From NCBI GenBank assembly GCA_001802645.1, contig MGZJ01000032.1, forward strand, positions 1-64,000: a DNA stretch of 64,000 nucleotides, given 5' to 3'. The notes beneath the pieces were generated by a model. The model saw nothing but the letters and a program-made list of their open reading frames with translations, did no database searches and was not told the origin of the DNA. Position 1 is the stretch's first letter, and each line of letters starts with the position of its first letter. This document shows positions 41,148-50,906 of this stretch, one piece after another. Position numbers and translations under genes: made by a program. Source of the stretch: Geobacteraceae bacterium GWC2_53_11. GTDB lineage: Bacteria; Desulfobacterota; Desulfuromonadia; Geobacterales; Pseudopelobacteraceae.

Positions 41148-42323
41148 ATGACCAGAATCACCCTCAACAAGAACGAAGACCGCCGCATCAAGTCCGGCCA
41201 TCCGTGGGTATTCAGCAACGAAATCCGCGAGGTAGTGGGCGAGCGGACTGCCGGGATCGCGGCAGAGCTGTATGACGCTGCAGGCGGTTTTATCGGGGTT
41301 GGCCATTACAATCCCCATTCGCTGATCGCCTTTCGTTTGGTGTCACGCGTTCGGGAGGATATCGATACGGCGGAATTCTTTGAAGGGCGGATTACGGCGG
41401 CACTGGCCCACCGCACGACCCGCTACCCCGGCTTGACCACCTTCCGCGCCGTCTACGGCGAGAGCGACTTTCTGCCGGGGCTGGTGGTGGATAAATACGG
41501 CGATTACCTGTCGCTGCAACTCCTCTCCGCCGGTATGGAGTGTCGGCGCGAGCAGATTATAACGGCTCTTAAAAAGGTGTTCAGCCCGCTCGGCATAATC
41601 GCCCGCAACGATGTGGCCGTGCGCAAACTGGAAGGGCTGGAAGAGCAGATCGAGCTGCTGTGGGGAGAAATTCCTGAACGGGTCGATATGGAGGAGAACG
41701 GTCTCCGCTTTCAGGTCAGTCTGCGCGAAGGGCAGAAGACCGGCGGTTTTCTCGACCAGAAGCAGAACCATCTGCTTCTCAAGGAGATCAGTGCCGGGAA
41801 AAAAGTGCTCGACTGTTTCTGCTACACCGGCGGCTGGGCGGTTCACGCCGCGTCGTTCGGCGCGCAGTCGGCGCTGGGGCTCGATATCTCGGCGCGGGCA
41901 GTGGGGCAGGCAAGCAGCAATGCCAAGCTGAACAAGGTGTCCGACCGGGTGCGTTTCGAAGAGTGCGACGCCTTTGAGCGCCTCCGTTCTCTGCATCAGG
42001 AAGGGCAGCGTTTCGGTGTGATCGTCATGGATCCGCCTGCATTTGTCAAAAGCCGCAAAAACATCGCCGAGGCGACCAAGGGATATTTGACCGTCAACCG
42101 CCGCGCTCTGGAACTGCTGGAGCCGGGTGGCTATCTGATTACCTGCTCCTGTTCGTACCACATGGGGCGCGAGGCGTTTCGCGACATGCTGATCCAGGCG
42201 GCGCGGCTGGCGAAACGCGAAGTGCGGTTGGTGGAAACCTGCAGCCAGGCTGCGGATCACCCGGTACTGCTGTCGTTTCCTGAGTCGGAATATCTGAAAT
42301 GTTTTGTGCTGCAGGCGGTGTAA
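41148..42323 (+). CDS. Class I SAM-dependent rRNA methyltransferase (RlmI-like)
   Basis: PUA-like N-terminus (KNEDRRIKSGHPWVFSNEI), VLDCFCYTGGWAVHA, VIVMDPPAFVKSRKN, CSCSYHM. Confidence 0.93.
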   Translation: MTRITLNKNEDRRIKSGHPWVFSNEIREVVGERTAGIAAELYDAAGGFIGVGHYNPHSLIAFRLVSRVREDIDTAEFFEGRITAALAHRTTRYPGLTTFRAVYGESDFLPGLVVDKYGDYLSLQLLSAGMECRREQIITALKKVFSPLGIIARNDVAVRKLEGLEEQIELLWGEIPERVDMEENGLRFQVSLREGQKTGGFLDQKQNHLLLKEISAGKKVLDCFCYTGGWAVHAASFGAQSALGLDISARAVGQASSNAKLNKVSDRVRFEECDAFERLRSLHQEGQRFGVIVMDPPAFVKSRKNIAEATKGYLTVNRRALELLEPGGYLITCSCSYHMGREAFRDMLIQAARLAKREVRLVETCSQAADHPVLLSFPESEYLKCFVLQAV

Positions 42324-42365
42324 CGCTTTTGAAATATATAGCTATTCAAAAGGGTTATCCTAAAT

Positions 42366-42492
42366 TATAACCCCACCTGTCCTCCCCTTATCTAAGGGGA
42401 GGGACGCTGACGCGCCTCTTTAGATGTGCCTCCGTACTTGCGTTCTGGCGTTCCCCCTCTTAAGCTAAGAGGGGGACAGGGGGAGTTATATA
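42366..42492. repeat. Intergenic inverted-repeat (MITE-like) element
   Basis: TTATAACCCCACCTGTCCTCCCC ... GGGGGACAGGGGGAGTTATA imperfect terminal inverted repeats with internal hairpins. Confidence 0.6.
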
Positions 42493-42601
42493 CCGGCGCT
42501 GAATAGTTACGAAAATGGTTGCGTTATATTTTTTGTAACGTGTCAATATTTGCTACGCATCTTAGATTTTTATGGCGAACCTATTGATGGGAGGAATACC
42601 C

Positions 42602-43282
42602 ATGACCACCACATTCACCGGCTTTACCCCGGAAAGTCTGGGCTTTTTCGAGAACCTGGCCGCCCATAACAACAAGGACTGGTTTGAGGAACACCGGGAC
42701 GATTTTGAACAGTACCTGTTGGAGCCTCTTAAAAGCCTGGTCAGCGACCTGGCCGGGGCGATGCTGGCCATCGACCCGGATCTGGTGACCATCCCGGCGG
42801 TGGACAAGACTATCTCCCGCATTTACCGCGACACCCGTTTTTCGCGCAACAAATCCCCCTACAAGACCTGTCTCTGGATCACCTTCAAGCGGCGAAGTCC
42901 GGACTGGAAAAGCGCCCCCTGTTTTTTCTTCGAGATCAGCGCCGACGGCTATCGCTACGGCATGGGTTTTTACAGTGCAACAAAAGAAACCATGGACAAC
43001 CTGCGGCGCTTCATTGAGGCCAAACCGGCTGAATTCAAAAAGATCACGGCTGCGTTCGGCAAACAGGATACATTTACTCTGGAGGGTGACCGCTACAAAC
43101 GCCCGCTCAATCAGGCTCTGCCGGATGATCTGCAACTGTGGCATGGCCGCAAGAATATCTATTTCATCTGTCAGCGACCGGTGGATGGGCGGATCTTTAC
43201 GCGGGGGATTTGTGATGATCTGCGAGAGGGGTTTGCTTTGCTCAAGTCGCTGTATGAGTTGTTGTGGCGGGTGCGGGGGTAG
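42602..43282 (+). CDS. DUF2461/TIGR02453-family protein
   Basis: FTPESLGFFENLAAHNNKDWFEEHRDDFEQYLLEPLKSL...ISRIYRDTRFSRNKSPYKT. Confidence 0.88.
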   Translation: MTTTFTGFTPESLGFFENLAAHNNKDWFEEHRDDFEQYLLEPLKSLVSDLAGAMLAIDPDLVTIPAVDKTISRIYRDTRFSRNKSPYKTCLWITFKRRSPDWKSAPCFFFEISADGYRYGMGFYSATKETMDNLRRFIEAKPAEFKKITAAFGKQDTFTLEGDRYKRPLNQALPDDLQLWHGRKNIYFICQRPVDGRIFTRGICDDLREGFALLKSLYELLWRVRG

Positions 43283-43415
43283 TTTTGTTGTTCTATTTTA
43301 AACTGTTCTCAAATAAGTTACAAACGAAGCTGGTATGAGAACACTTGCAATGAAACTTTCAGAACTCGCAGAAGTCATTTTCAGTGGCAAACGGCGCGCT
43401 TAACGAGAGGTAACG

Positions 43416-44159
43416 ATGCCAGGCAGATTTAGCGAACATATTGTCTTCGTCGATGAGAGTGGGGATCATGGCCTGAAATCAATCGACCCGAACTACCCGG
43501 TGTTCGTGTTAGCATTTTGTATCTTTCGCAAGACCGAATATGCAAATTCCCTGGTTCCTGAAATGAAGCATTTCAAGTTCAAGCATTTTGGCCATGATCA
43601 GGTGATTTTGCACGAAACCGACATCCGCAAGGATCGTGGTGATTTTGCCATTTTGAAAACTCGCGAAAAGAAAGAAGCGTTCTTAAACGAACTATCGGAC
43701 ATTGTCGAGGCGACCCCGTTCACGTTTGTGGCATCAGTCATCCAGAAAGAGGCATTGTTGGCACGGTATTCCAATCCGGAAAATCCGTATCATGTTGCAC
43801 TCGGGTTCGGGCTGGAACGGGTTTTCTTTTATCTGCAGAGTATCGGAGCGACTGGGGCAAAGACCCACATTGTAGTGGAGAAGCGCGGTAAACAGGAAGA
43901 TGCCGATTTGGAACTGGAATTTCGACGTGTCTGCGATGGCAACAATTACCAGCGGACGGCGTTGCCTTTTGAAGTTGTCTTTGCCGACAAGAAAAGTAAT
44001 TCGGCAGGTTTGCAGATGGCTGATTTGGTTGCCCGACCGGTAGGTATGAAGATTCTGCGCCCCGATCAACCGAACCGGGCATATGAGATTATCGAGAGGA
44101 AATTTTACCGAAATGTGAGAGGACAGTATAAAGGTTGCGGACTGAAGTGCTTCCCCTGA
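43416..44159 (+). CDS. DUF3800-domain protein
   Basis: IVFVDESGDHGLKSIDPNYPVFVLAFCIF ... VVEKRGKQEDADLE ... SAGLQMADLVARPVGMKIL. Confidence 0.85.
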   Translation: MPGRFSEHIVFVDESGDHGLKSIDPNYPVFVLAFCIFRKTEYANSLVPEMKHFKFKHFGHDQVILHETDIRKDRGDFAILKTREKKEAFLNELSDIVEATPFTFVASVIQKEALLARYSNPENPYHVALGFGLERVFFYLQSIGATGAKTHIVVEKRGKQEDADLELEFRRVCDGNNYQRTALPFEVVFADKKSNSAGLQMADLVARPVGMKILRPDQPNRAYEIIERKFYRNVRGQYKGCGLKCFP

Positions 44160-44168
44160 ATAACAAAA

Positions 44169-44192
44169 GGCCCCAACGAATCCGTTGAGGCC
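44169..44192. terminator. Bidirectional-type hairpin between convergent genes
   Basis: GGCCCCAACG-AATC-CGTTGAGGCC. Confidence 0.5.
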
Positions 44193-44397
44193 AACTGTCG
44201 ACCGAGAATCCCCAGTCCTTGAAAAGACTTTACCGACGATGCATGTCTTTGTCAATAAAATGATTTTATAGCCGTTAGTGCGAAATTGTTGCCGTCTGCT
44301 AACATCAATTGAATGCATACTCAACGATTAGCAACGAGAAGGGCACTCTCTTCTCCGTAGTAATATGCTAACGACTTACTCTGTAAACCTCAAAGCT

Positions 44398-47300
44398 TTA
44401 TTCCGGCAATGCCCCGAAAATCTCGGCTGGCCAGCGCTCCATTCTTCCTGTCGCCGGGTCGATACCGCTCCAGCCAAGCCAGCGCCAGGCATCGGAGGAA
44501 ACCTTGATGATACAATTGTTAACTGGGTCGATGACTGACCAGTTTCCATTGGGAAGTATGTAGTTTCTATAAACTTCACGTTTGCTGACAATATCCCACA
44601 TACTCAGCGTTGTATCGTCCTCTATCGCAATGACATGCTTGCCATCAGGCGATACGGCACAGTCAGTCAACCGTTTATTATCTTTACGAACAATAATTGA
44701 AGTTTCGTTGTTGGTGTAATTCCAAGTCCGAATCGTACCATCGCGTCCTGCTGAGAGCATTGTTTGATTGTCATTTAGGTGTTTCACCCAGACAATGCTA
44801 TCCTCGTGATCTCCAAATGTTTTAAGACAAGTACCGGTAAGAATATCCCATATTCTTATTTTTTTATCAAAGCCGGCACTGGCCAAACTTTTACCGTCTG
44901 GTGAAAATGAACATGAAAACACGCCGCCATCATGGCCTAGTAATTTAATTCTAAAATCTTTGTTGTTTAAATCATAAACTGCCACAAAACCACCTCGTCC
45001 CGTTAATGCGAGAAGTTGGCTATTGGGTGAGAACTCGCAGTCAGCAATACTTGCAGTATTAATGCGTAAGCCAGGTTTTTTTCTCCAATTTTTGGTGTCA
45101 ATAATTTCAAACCCTTCTTTTGTGGATATGACAAGAAGGCTGCCATCTGGTGAAAACTTACAACAATCTATTTGTGGGGCTGATAATGTAGCTAAACAAC
45201 TCCAATTTAGCGCATCCCAAACCTGTGCCTGATTGCTGTAATCACTTGTGACGATATAATTGCCGTCTGGCGAGATAGAGCATGAACGTATATTACTTGC
45301 AAACCCTGAATGAAAAGATGTGCACTGGCCTGAATTTACATCCCATATTCTTATTATACCGTCTGAGCCACCGGTAATATATGTTTTGCCATCAGGAAAA
45401 AACATACAAGTATGTGTGTTGTAGTTATTGTCACCAAAACTCGGTAGATATTCGTATTTAGTGTTGTCCCATACCTGTATGGCATGGTCAGCTGGAAAAA
45501 CTAGATACTTATTGTCAATTGACAGCTTACAGTCTGTAATATGTTCTGATCCACATTTGACCGTCTTTTCCAACTCCCAGCTATCTGTTTTCCAAATCCA
45601 AACGGAGCCATCATATCCACTAGCACATATATATAGACCATCGAATGAAAAGCAGCATGAAGCTACTCCTTCTTCACATTCCAGAATAGACGTACATTCC
45701 CAGCTTGTAGTGTCCCAAATATAAATGTCGCCCCATGACGTTACCAAGTATCTACCGTCAGGTGAAAATTCACAATGGTTTGAGCCCTCTTCCTGGTCCA
45801 ATAGACTCAATTTCAAAGACCAATCATTGACATTCCAAATTGAAATTTTAGTATCACCTCTGCCAGCTGTCGCAAGCAAAAGGCCATCTTTCGAGAATGC
45901 ACATGAAAAGGCTCGATCACTGTGTGCGTTTAATTTTGATATGCATTGCCCGCTATGAACATCCCATAATCGTACTGTGCCGTCGAGCCCAGCCGATGCA
46001 AGCGAGTGACCATCTGGTGCAAAGGCACATTCCATTATTTCATTTTCGTGCCCTTTGAATACTGATAAACAAACACCCGTGGCTGTTCTCCAAATTCTTA
46101 TCGTTCCATCGGAACCTGCCGATGCCAATAAATCACCATTTGGGGAATAACAGCATGTTACACGCTCATCAGTGTGCCCTTTTAAAATTTTAATGCATTG
46201 TCCGCTTTTAAAGTCCCAGATGCGAATGGTTGAATCAAAACTAGTTGTGGCAAGAAAATTTCCATCTACTGAGAAGGTGGTTTGCAAAACTTCCGATGAG
46301 TGACCGGTGAAAACTTCCAAAGCTTTATTGCCTTGGTCGATTTTAACGTTTTTTTCATTCAAAGGTGAGAGTGCGAGAAACCCGATTGGAGATGATGTTG
46401 GAACTCCATTAGTCGCCTTGAGTTTACAGCGCAACCAGGCTGTGCGATGACATTGTGAACCGGTAAAATTATTTCCAGTATTGTCACAGTCTCTAAAAAT
46501 TGTACCAGCCAGATTTGCCTTGTTGAGAACGCTATCGCGCATTTGGCAATCGATGAACTCTGATCTTGCCAACATTGCTCCAGAAAAAATTGCTTGATTC
46601 AGGGTTGTGTGATGAAATTCGGCTCCTTCCAGCAGCGCTCCTTGCCACGACGTTCCACGCAGATTTAACCGTTCTCCCAGTTTGCCATGAAAATGCCATC
46701 CCCGCAGATCTAATCCATTTGCATTGATTAGTGCAAGTGAGGGGGCAGGATGTTTTTTGTTAATGGCCGACAGGGTATAGGCCAAGCTCTGGCGACGGCC
46801 ATCTGGTTGCCCTTCTGAGCAGAGTAGCTCGCGCAAAGAGGCAAGCGCCTTGTTCGTAGTTGAGCCATTTTCTGTAAATAGCTGGCCGATGAAATCCAGA
46901 GTTTCTCTGCTGACTAATGGAATACTCCAGTGCTCGACCTTGTTTTCCAATAGTCCTCCGTGCAGATGACAAGCCAGGAAGAACTCCAGAAGCGAGGTAT
47001 GGGCAAAACGAAACCGGTCTTCCCCTATGCGTACCAGGAAGGTGGCGGTGCGCAGGTCCTCTTTCATCAACTCACGGTCTTTTCCTTCGTAATGAGCAGC
47101 TATTTCCGGGTGACTACGCAAATAATCGATCAGCCACTGTTCCAGGTCGTCCACACTCCAGTCTCGCCTCCCTGAACGCCATAGTTCGGCGGCGAACTGC
47201 TCCATCAGGCGCTGTTTGTGTGATGGGGTAAGAGTGTGTTTGCCGGTGTCACGTTCCAGCCAGGATCGCACCATGTGTCGGTAGAGGGTGACGCCTGTAA

Positions 47301-49143
47301 CTACTTTCCCCTCCATCTTCCACTGCTCGATCTGCGGGATTTCCTTGGTAATGATGCTTAAGGTATAAGGGCGCTCTGCCATTTCGGTCAGATTATGGAC
47401 AGAACGAATCAGGTCAAGCAGCTTCTGCGGGTCTTGCTCTGGGAGGGTGTGGTGTAGATATTCAATTATCTGGTTCTCGGAAAACGGCATCAGCACCAGT
47501 GCCCGGTAGTCGTTGGCGGTGAGCGGTTCCCGATCCTCGCCAAGCAGCAGGTTTTTCTGATCCCGCATGGTACGGAAATAGTGGGTGCGGCAACTAAATA
47601 GAAGTTTTCCACGTTTTTTGCCTTCCGGTAGCGCCTTTAGTTTTCCTTTGATCTTGATAGGTGGGAGCAGTCGTAATAGCTCCCGCAAGAAGCGCTGTTC
47701 ACCCGATGGGGTAAGGTGTACTAATACCTCGTCAAGGCCATCGAAGATAGCCAGAGCGCCTTCCTCCTGCACCAGACGAATCACATCCGCCGGCGATAGA
47801 TCAATCTTGTCGCGCCCACCTTGCCACTTCTTTTGAATAACGGTTTCCAGTATCTGGTCCAGGCTTGGTTCGCCTGCCCCCTTTTCTCCTAGTAGTCGAA
47901 GATCCATGTAGATCGGCAGAGGTAAGGAGGGCGTTGCTTTCCTCTGGTTCAGCAGATCACGGGCAAAGGCGAGACATGTTGTGGTTTTGCCCATGCCCAG
48001 TTCACCCAGAAGGGCAAAATATGCCGGTGCTGATGGTTCAGTGACCCATTCGTTCAGAAAACTAAGCGCGTCTATTCGCTGCTTTGGAGTTGTCTCGCAG
48101 TCTTGTCCGGTAGTGTCGAGCTTTTCTAGTGTGTTTATATGCGCTTCTGTGCGGACAAATCGACAGTTTTCCATGGCGCACTCGATCTCGTTCCGTATCT
48201 GTTGTTCAAATAATCTGTGATGTGATTTTGCTGCCGGTTGTTTCGGTGAGCTAATTCGCAAATCAATTACCCGTCTGATTTGCTGGTAAAGTTCAAGGGC
48301 GAATTCATCCTTTTTTGTGCCTTTCAATTGAGAGAAAGCTTTGCGGTCATGATTGAAAAATATCTGTGTGTGTTGCAGCCCTTTGAGGTCGGAATATCCG
48401 TTGAGCAGCAGCGGTTCCAGCGCCACCGGTACGGCTCGTTTGTCCGGCTCCGGCTCGTTGATATTTCTGGCTACGAAGTGGGGGAGCTCATGGTCCGTTA
48501 TGAAACTGCTACCGAGAAAAGAGGATGTAACCAGAAGCAGGCCAAAATGGCACTTGGTTATTGCTCCTTCAATCTGCTCCTTCCATTTGTCTCCTGCCAA
48601 TATATGGCGATCCTGCCACTCATCATAGTGATAGACACTATCGATATTGAGAAGTTTGCGGAGCCTCTTGAGGATATCATTTTTCAGATTGTCATCTTCA
48701 CTGGCGTAGGAAAGGAAGTAGCGAATCACTATTTTGTTATCCCGCATTTCGTAGCCGCCCTGGCCGGATCGCTCTACAAACTCGGTCTCTTCCCGCATCA
48801 AGGATTCCACAGTTTCTACGGCGCTATCTTCACCTACAAACCAACACCATCGTTCGTTGGTCGGGGTCTTTTTGCGAGTGTCAACTTCCAAAGAAAAGCG
48901 GATTCCAGCTCCAGAGGCGGTTTCAGCAAGCCTCTTTCTGAATTGTCGGAAATATGTTTGTGCAGTGTCACTATCTTGATCTGGGAAAATAGTCTCAAGA
49001 GTTTGGCCAAGATTTATTCGGCCATCACTACGAGTGATGGTGATTAATGCATTTAGTCGTTCTCTATCCTGTCGTCCCAGTTCATCTCGAAGACTTGCAG
49101 TGCTTCGCTTGACGGCTTCAATTGATAGCGAGTTGGTTTTCAC
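44398..49143 (-). CDS. TIR-NACHT-pentapeptide-WD40 NLR-like STAND protein (predicted anti-phage defence)
   Basis: GTG start with RBS AGAGGAG. TIR (IRYFLSYASEDDNLKNDILKRL...LLLVTSSFLGSSFITDHEL), Walker A GELGMGKTT, Walker B ALAIFDGLDEV, pentapeptide-like region (LDLRGWHFHGKLGERLNLRGTSWQGALLEGAEFHHTTLNQAIFSGA), about 14 WD40 repeats. Confidence 0.93.
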   Translation of the reverse strand: MKTNSLSIEAVKRSTASLRDELGRQDRERLNALITITRSDGRINLGQTLETIFPDQDSDTAQTYFRQFRKRLAETASGAGIRFSLEVDTRKKTPTNERWCWFVGEDSAVETVESLMREETEFVERSGQGGYEMRDNKIVIRYFLSYASEDDNLKNDILKRLRKLLNIDSVYHYDEWQDRHILAGDKWKEQIEGAITKCHFGLLLVTSSFLGSSFITDHELPHFVARNINEPEPDKRAVPVALEPLLLNGYSDLKGLQHTQIFFNHDRKAFSQLKGTKKDEFALELYQQIRRVIDLRISSPKQPAAKSHHRLFEQQIRNEIECAMENCRFVRTEAHINTLEKLDTTGQDCETTPKQRIDALSFLNEWVTEPSAPAYFALLGELGMGKTTTCLAFARDLLNQRKATPSLPLPIYMDLRLLGEKGAGEPSLDQILETVIQKKWQGGRDKIDLSPADVIRLVQEEGALAIFDGLDEVLVHLTPSGEQRFLRELLRLLPPIKIKGKLKALPEGKKRGKLLFSCRTHYFRTMRDQKNLLLGEDREPLTANDYRALVLMPFSENQIIEYLHHTLPEQDPQKLLDLIRSVHNLTEMAERPYTLSIITKEIPQIEQWKMEGKVVTGVTLYRHMVRSWLERDTGKHTLTPSHKQRLMEQFAAELWRSGRRDWSVDDLEQWLIDYLRSHPEIAAHYEGKDRELMKEDLRTATFLVRIGEDRFRFAHTSLLEFFLACHLHGGLLENKVEHWSIPLVSRETLDFIGQLFTENGSTTNKALASLRELLCSEGQPDGRRQSLAYTLSAINKKHPAPSLALINANGLDLRGWHFHGKLGERLNLRGTSWQGALLEGAEFHHTTLNQAIFSGAMLARSEFIDCQMRDSVLNKANLAGTIFRDCDNTGNNFTGSQCHRTAWLRCKLKATNGVPTSSPIGFLALSPLNEKNVKIDQGNKALEVFTGHSSEVLQTTFSVDGNFLATTSFDSTIRIWDFKSGQCIKILKGHTDERVTCCYSPNGDLLASAGSDGTIRIWRTATGVCLSVFKGHENEIMECAFAPDGHSLASAGLDGTVRLWDVHSGQCISKLNAHSDRAFSCAFSKDGLLLATAGRGDTKISIWNVNDWSLKLSLLDQEEGSNHCEFSPDGRYLVTSWGDIYIWDTTSWECTSILECEEGVASCCFSFDGLYICASGYDGSVWIWKTDSWELEKTVKCGSEHITDCKLSIDNKYLVFPADHAIQVWDNTKYEYLPSFGDNNYNTHTCMFFPDGKTYITGGSDGIIRIWDVNSGQCTSFHSGFASNIRSCSISPDGNYIVTSDYSNQAQVWDALNWSCLATLSAPQIDCCKFSPDGSLLVISTKEGFEIIDTKNWRKKPGLRINTASIADCEFSPNSQLLALTGRGGFVAVYDLNNKDFRIKLLGHDGGVFSCSFSPDGKSLASAGFDKKIRIWDILTGTCLKTFGDHEDSIVWVKHLNDNQTMLSAGRDGTIRTWNYTNNETSIIVRKDNKRLTDCAVSPDGKHVIAIEDDTTLSMWDIVSKREVYRNYILPNGNWSVIDPVNNCIIKVSSDAWRWLGWSGIDPATGRMERWPAEIFGALPE

Positions 49144-49156
49144 AAAAACTCCTCTG

Positions 49157-49229
49157 ATACGATTTTGATACGATTAGTCTACTGTTCGATTTTGTGGCTG
49201 TCAATAATAATATACGATATTAATACGAT
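49157..49229. promoter_or_regulatory. Four phased ATACGAT repeats upstream of the NLR gene
   Basis: ATACGAT at 49157, 49168, 49212 and 49223; offsets 11, 44 and 11 bp. Confidence 0.75.
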
Positions 49230-49383
49230 ATATCTGCGGTCGTGTAGGAGCCAATTCGAGACGTCTGGCATCCGAGGATTTTTCTCTGATATTAAGATTG
49301 GGCGCGATTAGTTGATCTGGTTATGTCACCGTTTTTGTATACCCTGACACATTCTGTCGTACACCTGTGCTACCCTCTCCACC

Positions 49384-50670
49384 ATGATCACTCTTCCCCT
49401 TGAACAGCGCCTGGAAATCCTGGCCGACAGCGCCAAGTACGATGTTTCCTGCTCCTCCAGCGGCAGCAACCGCTCCGGTAAGGCGGGCGCTCTGGGGAAT
49501 ACTACGTCCAGCGGCATCTGCCATACCTGGACCGCCGATGGCCGCTGCATCTCGCTGCTGAAAATCCTCCTCACCAATGCCTGCATCTATGACTGCGCCT
49601 ACTGTCTGAACCGTCGCTCAAACAATATCCCCCGCGCTGCCATGACCCCGGACGAAGTCGTTGACCTGACCATGAATTTCTACCGTCGCAACTACATCGA
49701 AGGGCTGTTTCTCAGCACCGGCGTGATTCGCACTGCCGACTACACCATGGAGCAGTTGATTGCCGTGGCGAAGCGGTTGCGCGAGGTGGAGCGCTTTAAC
49801 GGCTACATTCATCTGAAGCTGGTGCCGGGGGCCGATCCTCTGCTCATCGCCCAGGCCGGGCGCTATGCCGACCGGGTCAGCATCAATATCGAGCTTCCCA
49901 GCAGGCAGAGCCTGGCGCTGCTGGCGCCGGACAAGCCGCGCGAATCCGTGATCAACCCGATGCGTCAGGTGAGCGGCCTGCTGGTCGAGGCGAAGGAAGC
50001 CCGCACGAAGTCGCGCCGGGCGCCCCGCTTTGCCCCGGCCGGTCAGAGTACCCAACTGATTGTCGGCGCCACGCCTGAGAGCGACCGCGACATCATCACC
50101 CTGACGGAGGGGCTGTACCATAAGCTGGAGCTGAAGCGGGTCTATTACTCCGCCTATATTCCTGGCTCCAGCGACAGCCGCCTGCCTGCTCTCCCCACGC
50201 CGCCGCTGCTGCGCGAGCATCGCCTCTATCAGGCCGACTGGCTGCTTCGCTACTACGGCTTTGCCGCCCACGAACTGCTGGACGAAGCGCGTCCCAATCT
50301 GGACATGCGCTTCGATCCCAAAAGCGACTGGGCGCTGCGCCATCTGGAACTGTTTCCGGTGGAGGTCAACCGGGTTGACTATGAGGTGCTGCTACGGGTG
50401 CCGGGGATCGGGGTCCGTTCTGCCCAGCGTATCGTGCAGGCCCGGCGCGGGACGCGGCTGGGTGAAGCGGAGTTGAAAAAGCTGGGGGTGGTGCTGAAGC
50501 GGGCGAAATATTTCCTGACTGCTGGCGGCCGTTATCTGGGAGGGATCAGGCTGGACGGGCCGCGTCTGATGGAGCGGATGCTGGCGCCGACGCGCAGACC
50601 GGCGCGGCTGGATCAGTTGGAGCTGTTTGCCGCCATGCCGGATGCCTCGGCGTTGACGGGAGAGTTGTGA
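49384..50670 (+). CDS. Putative DNA modification/repair radical SAM protein (TIGR03916-like)
   Basis: LLKILLTNACIYDCAYCLNRRSNN (CxxxCxxC), C-terminal HhH VPGIGVRSAQRIVQARR. Confidence 0.9.
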   Translation: MITLPLEQRLEILADSAKYDVSCSSSGSNRSGKAGALGNTTSSGICHTWTADGRCISLLKILLTNACIYDCAYCLNRRSNNIPRAAMTPDEVVDLTMNFYRRNYIEGLFLSTGVIRTADYTMEQLIAVAKRLREVERFNGYIHLKLVPGADPLLIAQAGRYADRVSINIELPSRQSLALLAPDKPRESVINPMRQVSGLLVEAKEARTKSRRAPRFAPAGQSTQLIVGATPESDRDIITLTEGLYHKLELKRVYYSAYIPGSSDSRLPALPTPPLLREHRLYQADWLLRYYGFAAHELLDEARPNLDMRFDPKSDWALRHLELFPVEVNRVDYEVLLRVPGIGVRSAQRIVQARRGTRLGEAELKKLGVVLKRAKYFLTAGGRYLGGIRLDGPRLMERMLAPTRRPARLDQLELFAAMPDASALTGEL

Positions 50671-50906
50671 TTAGCGGGAGTGATGGCGCGTAGCTCATAA
50701 AAATATCATCCGACACGATTGCTTTAGCGTATGAATTTTGTTATCCTTCCGCCGTTTCAGAACGATGTCTTATGAGTTGTCTGCGGTTTGGTCCTCTTCG
50801 ATGTGGTTTAAGGGTGACCCGCCCTGCCTGCCGCAAACGCTGGATTGAATGAAACGTATTCTAGGTATAACTTACTTCATCGCAAGTTTTGTCAAGGGAG
50901 ATTCGA

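Noticed and set aside
41343-42260. 305-aa minus-strand ORF
   Set aside because: Antisense to the RlmI-like methyltransferase
44470-46330. Regularly spaced repeats that could suggest a CRISPR-like array
   Set aside because: They are degenerate WD40 codon repeats of ~120 nt inside an open reading frame, not identical repeats with unique spacers
48280-49047. 255-aa plus-strand ORF
   Set aside because: Antisense to the TIR region of the NLR gene; no RBS or recognisable domain
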